From Ziziphus jujuba (lineage: Eukaryota; Streptophyta; Magnoliopsida; Rosales; Rhamnaceae): a stretch of 64,000 nucleotides of DNA. The notes beneath the pieces were generated by a model. That model worked only from the letters and a program-made list of their open reading frames with translations. It did no database searches and was not told the origin of the DNA. The stretch lies in contig NC_083387.1 of the NCBI RefSeq assembly GCF_031755915.1, positions 14,157,001 to 14,221,000 on the forward strand, given 5' to 3'. A program made the translations under genes and the position numbers. Below, in pieces: positions 1-9,329 of this stretch (position 1 is the first letter of the stretch; the number at the start of each line of letters is the position of its first letter).

Positions 1-2
1 AC

Positions 3-384
3 ATCCTCAATGGTTTGGACAACATACTATATAATGTGTATAGTTCAATTGAGACTTCCAAAGTACTTTGGGAATGCTTGGATAAAAAGTATAAAACTAA
101 TGATGCTAGTATGAAGAAATTTGTTGTTGGAAGGTTTCTTGATTTCAAAATAGTGGATTCTAAAGCTATTACGAACCAAGTATAAGAACTCCAATTGATT
201 ATTCATGAAATACAAGCTGAAAAGATGACTTTAAGTGAATCCTTTTAAGTTGCTACAGTTATAGAAAAGTTGCCACCTTCTTGGAAAAATTCCAAGAACT
301 ATTTGAATCATGCAAATCCATTTATTAAAGGTCTATCTAGAGAGCAAGTTTATAAATCATCGAGGAGAATGGGACTAAAGCCTA
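3..384 (+). pseudogene. Ty1/copia gag fragment (UBN2-type), decayed
   Basis: Read in the frame starting at base 3, this encodes a stretch typical of plant copia Gag: a segment with SKVLWECLDKKYKT, then KKFVVGRFLDFK, then LQLIIHEIQAEKMTLSESF and IEKLPPSWK. These are the landmarks of the UBN2 domain, the capsid-like part of copia Gag. Two in-frame stop codons (near 182 and 247) break it, and homology fades after about 384, before any zinc knuckle. The left end runs off the window. It is a dead gag piece; its LTRs are not identifiable here. The family assignment is secure, the lineage is not. Confidence 0.75.
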
Positions 385-1138
385 AATCTAACGAATCATC
401 ATAAATAGAAATCAAACCTAGTTGAATGGAGATAGAAGGGTCTAGGATTAATAGGACAACGTAAGTGTTGTCAAGTATGTATGATTCACAAATCATACTG
501 TAAAGAATTAAAAGAAAAAAATACTTCTTCCCATTTCTAAGGTAAAACAATATTACTTGCTGCGTATTATTAAGATAAGCTATGCTTTTAATGATGTCTA
601 TATCTTGGAAATCTAAGTGAAATATGACAGGATATTTCTTATAGATAGTCACCTATATAAATGTATAAGTGGGGCCACTTCTATGAGAATTATAAAAGTC
701 ATAATTCTATAAAGCATTTATCAAAACTAGGTTGTTCACGGCCAAAATAAACATAGCAATGAGAATAAATTTTGTGTAGAAAAGGGATTTTGTGTTCGTT
801 ATTGTCTCAGTTTACATCAATAGTTGACAATTCAAAGCATTATGCATATTGATCGACTAGTAAACTCGATAACTATTCACTAAGGAAGATTCAAAGTCAA
901 AAGCTATCTATCCTGATGCAGTTTCTTGTCACTAAACTCTCTCCATGTCTTTATAATCATTTTCTGTTAATTTCTATTCATATGATTGTAGGAATTTTGT
1001 AAATGCAAATTATAAATAATATTTATTTATTTGGTTTCCAAATTGGTTAAATCACTTAGAATTTTATTTAATAATAGTAATAAATAATAAATAGTGTTTT
1101 AATGAAAGAACACAATTTCAGAGTGTAGAGGTACCTAT
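385..1138. other. non-coding, possibly decayed copia internal DNA
   Basis: No frame I can recognise. It follows the copia gag fragment directly and may be the rest of that element decayed past recognition. AT-rich, no clear repeat. Confidence 0.4.
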
Positions 1139-1575
1139 TGTTGGAAACAAAGCAATTTTTAACGCTTCATATTGGAAAAAAAGCAACTCTTAATGCTTTG
1201 TATATTCTGGGGTATTGAGTTTCTTCATAATAGGTGCAATCTTTTCTATAAATAGCAATGGTTTCTATGATTGAAACATAAAGAAAAAGGGAAAGAATAC
1301 TCTTTATTTTATTTTTACCATTCATTCATATAGAACACCGAGAGAGAGAAACACCAAAGTTGTTCGTTGTTTCTAAGAATTTGGAATGCTAATAATCTTC
1401 AGAAAGTAGTTGTTGTATCCTAGGAGATATTCGCTATCTATTAGACCATTGAGCACTAGTGCAGGGCGAAAGTTGTTTTAAGGCCCAAGAATAAAATTCT
1501 TGTCTCAACTAAAATTAGCAAGTTTTCTATCATGTTCTTCTTATATGTGTGTATTTGGTGTTTATGAATTTTGCA
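1139..1575 (+). repeat. possible old copia-type LTR
   Basis: The block starts TGTTGGAAAC and contains a near-duplicated opening motif (GGAAACAAAGCAATTTTTAA, then GGAAAAAAAGCAACTCTTAA). A good TATA box (TATAAATA, 1247-1254) is followed by a short stretch like an R/U5 region, ending near TTTTGCA. That layout resembles a copia LTR. I found no target-site duplication, no primer-binding site and no partner LTR, so the boundaries are guesses. Confidence 0.3.
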
Positions 1576-1943
1576 ATAGAAAAGATATTTCTATAACACT
1601 TTTTCCCTATAAGGGGTCATGGAAATTCAAACTTGACATTGTTAGTAATTCATAGAACAAGAGTTTGCAACTAGGTTGTCTACATAGGGGTTTAAAGCTA
1701 TGTTATTGTTTCCGAGTGCATAAAACTTAGGAAAAATTAATGTGAAACATAAAAAGTATTGGTTAAAGAGTGTGTCCCACACATTAACTCTTGAGAAACT
1801 ATGATAACATTATTTACATGTGTTTTTTCATCAAATTTTAGGGCTTAAGAGGTAGAATGGTAAATGAAGTTGAATGGTAAAGCAACAAGGAGTGGGTGAG
1901 GATAAAATCTTTTGGTGGGTTGGTGGTATTGGTAAAAATTTAT
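1576..1943. other. non-coding, nothing recognised
   Basis: AT-rich DNA between the possible LTR and the MITE-like element; no gene or repeat that I can support. Confidence 0.4.
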
Positions 1944-2404
1944 ATACAGTAGAAACTCTTTATAATGATATTCTATATTTGATAACCTCTATTTAATCAT
2001 AAAAAAATATTGATCTCAATTTAGGCATGTTATAAATAAGAATAAACTTTATACTATAATAAATTATAATTTTTTTAGGTTCCATGCTAAGGAACATTGA
2101 TTCCACACCATAATAATTATCTATCTATTACAAAAAATAAATGTTACCTTATATTCAAAGTTCAACACGATATCAAATATTTATGCAAAATTATTTGGGA
2201 CATTGATTTACTCTTTACAGTTGTTATAATATTTATTATAATATTTATAAATTTGTTGATATATAATAATTTGCTGATATGGAAACCTTCTTGTTGAACC
2301 CAAAATATTTTTTAACTACAACTCCATTAAGTTATAACTTCTTCGCAGTTATAAAATTGGTTTAGTTCTAACAATATGACTATAAAGAGGTTTTACTCTA
2401 TAGT
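1944..2404. mobile_element. MITE-like element with terminal inverted repeats
   Basis: The left end (ACAGTAGAAACTCTTTATA, from 1946) is matched in inverted orientation by the right end (TATAAAGAGGTTTTACTCTA, to 2401), an imperfect inverted repeat of about 25 bp. The 461 bp between are extremely AT-rich with no transposase; the 66-codon frame inside (2097-2297) looks random. Size, AT content and inverted ends fit a miniature inverted-repeat element. TATA at both tips would be compatible with a TA target site, but I cannot assign a superfamily. Confidence 0.5.
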
Positions 2405-3639
2405 GGCTATACCATCCCATTCCTACAATATGACCAAAAACCACTTGCAAATTACAATTTAAACCAAATGACAAAAATTAAATAATTCAATGAGTATTAG
2501 ACAATATAGGCAATGTCAAAAAAGCAAAGTACACGATTTCTACAAAATAATTAATGATATTAGACTATGAGTGTTTTATTGCATCACATTCAGATAACAT
2601 TACACATACAACAATTAAATATAAATTTTTGCCTTATGCACTCTAATCAATCGTATATGAAATGGCAACTAATCAAGTTTTAGTAATCATGACCCACTAA
2701 AATCAAGGCCAAATGCTAGAGAATAAGTTTTCCATAAACAGTGCTTTGTCAAAGCGTAGATCCATCTCATGATTTACCCCCATTACGATCTTAGAATTAA
2801 GGGAATATAGGAAGCCGCAATTCGACAAATTAGAACCCAAGTAAAATATCCATTGATATGTTTGTGTATTCAATTTTTGAAATATTGTTGTGTCCAGTAC
2901 CGACAAAACCAATGTTTATATAAATAGGGTCGTTCTTTTGGCACTGCCAAAATTGCTATTAACACTGCGATTTCATGTAAAATTACTAAAAACCTTTCTA
3001 TTTTCATTATTTTTTCCATTTAAATTTTTTACTCAATTTTTCTTTTTTATCTTATCTTAGGATTTTCTGTATCCAAACTCAAAATATGGCAACCAACACC
3101 ACCCTTGAACCACCAGTGGGAAATTAACTTATTTTATATAGAGAATAAATTCCCAAAATAATAATAATAATAATAAGATATTTTAAAGGATAAAAAGAAA
3201 TAGTATCCAGAAAGACTGCTCAATATGGCTGTTAATTATACGATGGAGATGCTCTATAGAGAAAATAAAACCCTAAGTAAAAAAAGAAATTTAATTAGAA
3301 AAAACAAAAGAAAAATAAAAATTGAAATGAAGCCGAAGGATCTTTTTAGTCATTTTGCAAAATATGTGGTGGTAAGAGAGATTCTGGTTGTGCAAATAGC
3401 AACACTCATATAAATAATGCTTTATTGGTGTATCTATTACTTAACAATATACAAAGTAACAATCAATCTTTTATCTAGAAATTTTGGATAAATGTTTATC
3501 ATGGAAACCTCTTATCATATGTAATAGAATAGTAAAAAGCAGAAAAGACATTTTATTATTTGTAATTAGAGGTATTTTGATAGAAAATTGTCCAAAATTT
3601 CTAGATAAAAGACTAGTAGCACAAAGTAATATTTATTAC
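2405..3639. other. intergenic, no gene recognised
   Basis: AT-rich DNA. Short frames at 2703-2912, 3225-3413 and 3484-3693 have low-complexity or lysine-rich composition and no motif I recognise. No repeat boundary is visible. Confidence 0.5.
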
Positions 3640-3666
3640 ACCTTGTATATGAGTTTTTTTATTCAG

Positions 3667-3735
3667 AGCTTCCCTAGAGGCCATCCATTCTAGGATTGTT
3701 CTCGTTTGAACATGCTTAACTTTGAAGTTCTTTTA
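3667..3735 (-). repeat. 5S rRNA-like block 1
   Basis: Reverse complement of a 5S segment: cttccctagaggccatccat, then taggattgttctcg, then catgcttaact. It matches the part of plant 5S rRNA holding the internal promoter, but is the most diverged of the three copies. Confidence 0.6.
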
Positions 3736-3786
3736 AACTCTGAAACCAACCATTCTACGGTACTCGGTATGGATTTTTTTTACTCA

Positions 3787-3857
3787 GAGCCTTCCAAGAG
3801 GTCACCCATTCTAGGATTATTCTCGCCTGAGCATGCTTAACTTCAAAGTTCTTTCAA
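3787..3857 (-). repeat. 5S rRNA-like block 2
   Basis: Reads cttccaagaggtcacccatt then ctcgcctgagcatgcttaac on the plus strand, nearly the reverse complement of plant 5S rRNA (AAGCRTGCTCAGGCGAG and ATGGGTGACCTC). A partial second copy of the promoter segment follows at about 3862-3905. Confidence 0.7.
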
Positions 3858-4221
3858 ATCTTGAATCGCTCTCACCTGAATATGCTTAACTTCGATATTT
3901 TTTCGAACCCTGAAGCCAACCATTCTGAAAAAGCCATAGCATTATTAGAGTGACTATTATTACATTGAAATCATACCATGATCTACTCCTGTGCAATGTG
4001 GGATTGGACACTAGGTAGCCTGCCAATGCCCAGTAGTCACCCACATTGTTTATCACAAACCACCCCCTTTCAAGCCTAACATCCTTGCCCAGCGTCCTCG
4101 CTAGCAATTTTCGGTAGGGTACAAGTTCTTATACTATCTGCAACATCGCGCCTCGAATCTGTCACTATCTGCCGATATTGTCCTCAATTTAGCTAAGGCA
4201 TCGGTTTGGGATTTTTTATTC

Positions 4222-4293
4222 AAAGCTTCCCAAGAGTTTACGCATCCTAGGATTGCTCTCGCCTGAGCATGCTTAACTTTGGAATTCTTTCAA
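4222..4293 (-). repeat. 5S rRNA-like block 3
   Basis: Reads cttcccaagagtttacgcat then ctctcgcctgagcatgctta on the plus strand, again the promoter-bearing part of 5S rRNA in reverse complement. Sits in the upstream repeat unit of the TRIM remnant. Confidence 0.7.
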
Positions 4294-4518
4294 ATCATGA
4301 AGCTAACTGCTCTGAAAAGGCCTCGGCATTATGAGAGTGACTATTATTACATTTGAATCATCCTATGGTCTACACTTGAGCGATGCAGGATTGAACACCA
4401 GGCAGCCTGCTAGTGCCCTGCACCTACCCACACTGGTCGTCACACACCTCACCTCAAGGTCTTGTTGTTAAGGATCAACAATAGCAAGTTCTAGGTGAAG
4501 AGCATGAGGAACAAAAGC

Positions 4519-5479
4519 TGATGCAAACCCGCCCGATACGAATGAAGACTGGACCGATCACTAGGCCTCAAGCTAAGAGGTTTAAGGACAACCTTGCTAC
4601 CTTTATCCAGAAAGTAATTCATTCTCAAAAAGGCTTGTCCATACCTGAAGATAAAAGACTTGTTTTAAGTATCCAAGTGGTGGAGGCTGATACATCAGAC
4701 ACCCATACATCGGACATTTTATATCGGACACCCATGTCTCGGACATCTGACTTCGGACTTCGGACATCGAACGTAACTTAGCTCGGACAGATATAAGTTA
4801 GCTCAGATAGACATCAGCTTGGACAGGCATCAGTTAGCTCAGATAGACCATAAGTTAGCTCGGACATCTGGCAGACATAAGTTAGCTCGGTTGAAGACAT
4901 AATTCAGCCTAGATGTCAAAGTCAACTCGTTACCTAATTTGCGGTTGACTTTCTTTCTTTTTGGGTTTTTATTTATTTATTTTCTGGACAAATTACTTTA
5001 GGAAGGTTTTTATTTTATTCTTTCCATTGTAAATTAACTAATTCCTAATTTAATATAAAGGAATTAATTAATCAAACTTAGATTAGGAAAGGAAGTATAG
5101 TTTCGGCCAACTAGGTTTCTTTATGTGTGTGGCCGGTTTTTCTTAGGGTTTTTTTTAGGGTTTACTTTGTTTCTTTGAAAGCCTATTTAAAGGCTTATTT
5201 TTCAATAAGAACATAACTTTTATTTGATTGAGAAAATACTTGTGAGATTAATTATCTCTTTGTTCTTTGAGAACACCTAAAACACCATTAGAGAATTGGT
5301 TGTTTTAGCTTGACTTATCAATAGGTTTTCCATCCCCTATTGTGGCGTCTACATTATACCAAGGTTTCTAACCACAGGTTGGTTAGGGGTTGAGCTCAAC
5401 TCCATTAGAACTTGAACTTAATTAAGATCCGGGCTAATATAATACGGGTTTAGGAGCAGGTCATCCTAGGTTCGTATCA
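4519..5479 (+). repeat. gypsy LTR-A (5' LTR of truncated element A)
   Basis: Starts TGATGCAAACC and ends TTCGTATCA, followed after two bases by a primer-binding site. The first ~165 bp encode the family's polyprotein tail (KTGPITRPQAKRFKDN...), because in this family the pol frame runs into the LTR. Compared with LTR-C (44987-46020) it lacks about 46 bp of that tail. It belongs with LTR-C to a subtype carrying a U3 tandem array. The plant-type motif CTATTTAAAGGC (about 5183-5194) is in the TATA-box position. No duplication of the left flank was found, because the element is cut off at its 3' side. Confidence 0.85.
4773..4908 (+). repeat. tandem array in U3 of LTR-A
   Basis: About six imperfect copies of a ~20-bp unit with core GTTAGCTCGGACAGACAT. 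A looser run of CGGACAT repeats precedes it (about 4700-4770). The same array is in LTR-C but not in the LTRs of D, B, I or II. Confidence 0.8.
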
Positions 5480-5481
5480 TT

Positions 5482-5493
5482 TGGTATCAGAGC
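5482..5493 (+). other. primer-binding site, tRNA-Met type (element A)
   Basis: TGGTATCAGAGC, complementary to the 3' end of initiator methionine tRNA, two bases after the LTR end. Confirms the LTR boundary and orientation. Confidence 0.9.
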
Positions 5494-6033
5494 TAAATTT
5501 TGTTCAGGTTTGATCTATCCTTATTTACTTTATTTGTTTTTGTGTTAATCTGCAATTTTAGCATTAGGTTAAGGTTGCTTCTATCATCATACACGTTCTG
5601 CATCATTAAAAAAAAAAAAACAAAACAAAACAAAAAAAAAAATCCATTCCTAGTTGAATTAGGTTTCCTAGTTTATCGTATTTTTGTTTCCTAGTTTGTT
5701 GGTTGTTTTTCATCATTGTTCATGTTAATTTTGGTTTTTGTTGATTTTTCTTTGCTGTTTTAGTCTTAAATATTTGCATTCATCTATTAAAAAAAAAAAT
5801 AGCTGCACATTTGTGTTTATTTGGAGGTCACGGGTTTGGTGAATTTTTGGAGTTGGAATTGCAAATTTGTTGTTTATTCTTGCTACTGCAGTTGTGTTTG
5901 ATATTCAGTGAGTGAAAAAAAAAAAAAGAATAAGAAGGCTGAATATAAAAATATATATATATCGGTTTGTTGAAACACGTGAGGGAGTGATATTTGGTAA
6001 GAATTTATTTTATTTTGGATTATTTATACTAAC
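5494..6033 (+). other. gypsy 5' leader (element A)
   Basis: Untranslated leader between primer-binding site and gag start. It has the family's long A runs (after CTGCATC, after CATCTATT and after CAGTGAGTG) but is about half the length of the leaders in D, E, I and II, so it carries an internal deletion. Confidence 0.7.
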
Positions 6034-6322
6034 ATGGCAGATTCATGGGTGAGGAGAGGAGATTCACCTTTGAGAATTAATGAAGAGGAGTCCATAGGAT
6101 TTAAAGGTAATTTCCGAGCTACGGGGAGTGGTGAGAAAACAGACATGAGGGCTATATTGGAGCAATTACAGCGGATAAATGCCCAATTTGACCATTTAAA
6201 TCAAAAGATGTACAGGTTAGAAACATCCTAAGGAGTGCCCAATATAAGGTTAGATGCTCATGGAGGTCGAGGTCTAGGAGGCCGAGGGCGACCAAGAGAG
6301 GAATTCGGGAGAAGTAATTTGT
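6034..6322 (+). pseudogene. gypsy gag N-terminus (element A), truncated
   Basis: Starts MADSWVRRGDSPLRINEEES, the same N-terminus as the Gag of elements I, II, D and E. It continues through the predicted coiled segment ILEQLQRINAQFDHLNQKM, then a stop codon (6229-6231) and the glycine/arginine-rich stretch GGRGLGGRGRPREEF. Homology ends at about 6318-6322 inside the linker before the capsid-like core, and unrelated AT-rich DNA follows. The break is internal, so capsid, protease and pol of this copy are gone. Confidence 0.8.
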
Positions 6323-8083
6323 AATTTGTAATCAATGTTTGAATTGAAAGGATCTTTGTTGTTTGATTACCCTGCATGGTTATTTTTCAAATTAATTCAA
6401 ACAATAAAGGAAAAGTTTTGTTTGAGAACAATTGCTTAATTTAATATTTCAGAAAATTTTCCTTTATCATGTATTCAACATTTAAAACATGGATTTTTTC
6501 CTTTCTAAGTTTGAAGCATTATGGACTATAAATATGCATTAAAGTAAGAAGAAGGGATCTCTTCTAGACATATTTTCAAAGACCAAAAACTCTATACTAG
6601 GATTGTCTTTCAACAAGCTTTTATTTTTTTCTTATACTATTTTAGGTCACTCCTCTATTAAAGTTCTTAGCATCATAGTATATTAATCTCTTGAATTCAT
6701 TTTGTTTTATGTGGTTGATATATTTGTTGTTTCTTATTAAATCATTATAGCATCATAGTATATTCATCTCTTGAATTCATTTTGTTTTATGTGGTTGATA
6801 TATTTGTTGTTTCTTATTAAATCATTATAGCATCATAGTATATTCATCTCTTGAATTCATTTTGTTTTATGTGGTTGATATATTTGTTGTTTCTTATTGA
6901 ATCATTATTAGTTTTCTTATTGTCAACATCATTTTTCTACACCAATAGAACTTAATATTTTAATTTTGATTTATTTCTTTTACATATCTTTTATTTCTAT
7001 GAATCCATTATCATCTTGTCATTCTTATTTGCTAATGTTAATTTACATTTTAATCCTATGAATCAATTGCCATTTCTATATATTTTGTATTTACTGTCAT
7101 ATTTTTTTAGTCCAGTTAGTTTTGAAAGTCCTTTACACACGGCATAAAAAAGAACCTTGAAATTGGAAGTTCTCTATTGTCTTTTACAATCGCTTAATTT
7201 CAGTCACATCTATATTTTGCATGAAATCTATTATTTTTATAATTTTTTATATTTAATATGCACAATTGATTAACTTTTTTGTATAATCATATTTCTAATA
7301 ACATGCCTACACATGTTAAAGACACCTAAATTGTTTGGTGTTTTTTGGAACATATTTTTTTGACATGCCCAATTAGACTTCACTTGATTTCAACAAAGAT
7401 GTAAATAACTATATCTCAAAGTCGCCTAGATGACCATAGCAATTCCAAAACTCATGTTGAGTGAAATGGATGGAAAAAAAAAGCTAAGGAATTATAGAAG
7501 ACATTATTTATTTGATTTCTCAAGCTTTTGATTGTTTTTTATATGTTTTGCTATCTTTTTGTAGGAAAAGCTTCAAGTGAGGTTTTTGAAGATTTAATAA
7601 ATATTGAAGTTTTTGAGCTTATGTAAAGTTATTTCTTAATATTAAAACAAGAGTTATGAAGTAAAGACCCCTGGAAAGAGGTTTTAAAGTGCACCACTTG
7701 CAAACATAAGGTGTACATGCCACTTTAATGAGGAAGAAGTGAAGGAAGTTCCAGCCAACTCACTCCAATAGCTGTGCACGCAAATGCTTTTCCAAAGGAA
7801 AACAAGCTAATTCGTGCTCCGCTGACGAGAATAAGCGCTCCACAAATGCGTTATTTTCTACCTATTCTCATGTGTAAACCACACTATGGCAGCTAGATTG
7901 TTGATTTTTGAAGCTCAGGGCCTGGTATTAATGAAGCATGTGATATGCATGTGCCCTATTTTGGAGATAGCCTTTTGATGAAGATCAAATGTTTAAGATT
8001 AAGCTATCTAGGATAAAGATTAAAAGAAGCTCTAAAGATATGGCAATATGTTTTCCTAAAAAGGCATGGCTAGAAAAAAAGAG
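6323..8083. other. non-coding DNA, unrecognised
   Basis: No supported gene. Besides the 80-bp triplicate (6669-6908) it is AT-rich. The segment 7660-7990 is less AT-rich and could be part of an old LTR or leader, but I cannot identify it. Confidence 0.4.
6669..6908. repeat. 80-bp tandem repeat, three copies
   Basis: Units 6669-6748, 6749-6828 and 6829-6908 each begin AGCATCATAGTATATT and run through CATTTTGTTTTATGTGG. They differ at only a few bases. Confidence 0.9.
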
Positions 8084-8193
8084 AAAGGTGATACGAACCT
8101 AGGACGACTTGTTCCCAAACCCGTATTATATTAGCCTAGATCTTTAATTAAGTTCAAGTTCTAATGGGATGGACCTCAACCCCTAACCAACCT

Positions 8194-9329
8194 TGATACA
8201 AACCTAGGACGACCTGCTCCTAAACCCGTATTATATTAGCCCGGATCTTAATTAAGTTCAAGTTCTAATGGAATTGACCTCAACCCCTAACCAACATGTG
8301 GTTTGAAACCTTGGTATAATGTAGACGCCACAATAGGGGATGGAAAACCTATTGATAAATCAAGCTAAAACAACCAATTCTCTAATGGTGTTTTAGGTGT
8401 TCTCAAAGAACAAAGAGATAATTAATCTCACAAGTATTTTCTCAATCAAATCAAAGTTGTTTTCTTATTGATAACTAAGCCTTTAAATAGGCTACAAAGT
8501 GATGAAATAAAACCCTAGAACATAAAGAAAACCAGCCACCACACATAAAGAAACCTAGTTGGCTGAAACTATACTTCCTTTCCTAATCTAAGTTTGATTA
8601 ATTAATTCCTTTATATTAAATTAGGAATTAATTAATTTACAATGGAAAGAATAAAATAAAAACCCTCCTAACGCTATTTTTCCAGAAAATAAATAAATAA
8701 AAGCCAAAAAGTAATGGTAGTTTCCTAAAACAAAAAGTAAAAACAAATTAGGAAACTAAAAATGCTAGCCTTTTTGATCAAGTTGACTTTGATCAATCTT
8801 TGACCTCTTTGAGCTTCAAATCAGCATCTAGATTCTTTTTAGGATGCCAAATAAGCTGAATATGAAGTCCCACACGTTGCCCATGCTTGGAAAAATAAGA
8901 AAAGGCTAATACAGTAAAATACAGTAAAGCCAGCAAGCAATACAGCAAATTCGGCCAAATTGTTGATGCTGTCCGTACAAGCCCTTTTTGATTGCATTTG
9001 AGGCTGATTTAACTTGATTCCATGACATATTAGGCATATGTATTGAACCCATAAAGCATTGGAACCATTTCATGCTTCCCGGACTCCAAAAATGTACCAA
9101 AATCGTCATCCGGGTCCGTATTGGCTTTCACCACTTGGATGCTTAGAATAGGCTTTGTATCTTCAAGTATGGACAAGCTTTGTTGAGATTGATTACCCCC
9201 TGTATAAATACTCCCAGGTTGTCCTTAAATCTCTTAATTTGAGCTCTTGTGATTGGCCTAGTCTTCATCCGTGTCGAGTCAGCACCACAGTGGGTTATCG
9301 GTAGAGCAGGCTCGGGCAGAATCACATCA
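8194..9329 (-). repeat. 3' LTR of element I
   Basis: 1,136 bp from TGATACAAACC to ATCACATCA. The end is fixed by the polypurine tract that follows at once. About 187 bp at the U3 end (9143-9329) are coding. Confidence 0.85.

Larger units (their letters stand above)
3640..4455 (-). mobile_element. Cassandra-type TRIM remnant (5S-rRNA-derived LTRs)
   Basis: On the minus strand there are three blocks closely resembling plant 5S rRNA, embedded in a repeated unit. The unit (GGCAGGCTACCTAGTGTCCA, then a TAATAATAGTCACTCT stretch, then a 5S-like block) occurs twice, at about 3770-4055 and 4210-4455. The DNA between them (about 4056-4205) reads as a short non-coding internal region ending in a purine run GAAAGGGGG just before the downstream unit. 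This is the layout of Cassandra, a non-coding TRIM whose LTRs carry 5S RNA sequence. No coding capacity. Exact LTR ends and duplications were not resolved, and an extra 5S-like block (3667-3735) suggests further rearrangement. Confidence 0.65.

Noticed and set aside
3667..4293. Functional 5S rRNA genes
   Set aside because: Blocks are partial and diverged and lie within TRIM-like repeat units, not in a 5S array with spacers.
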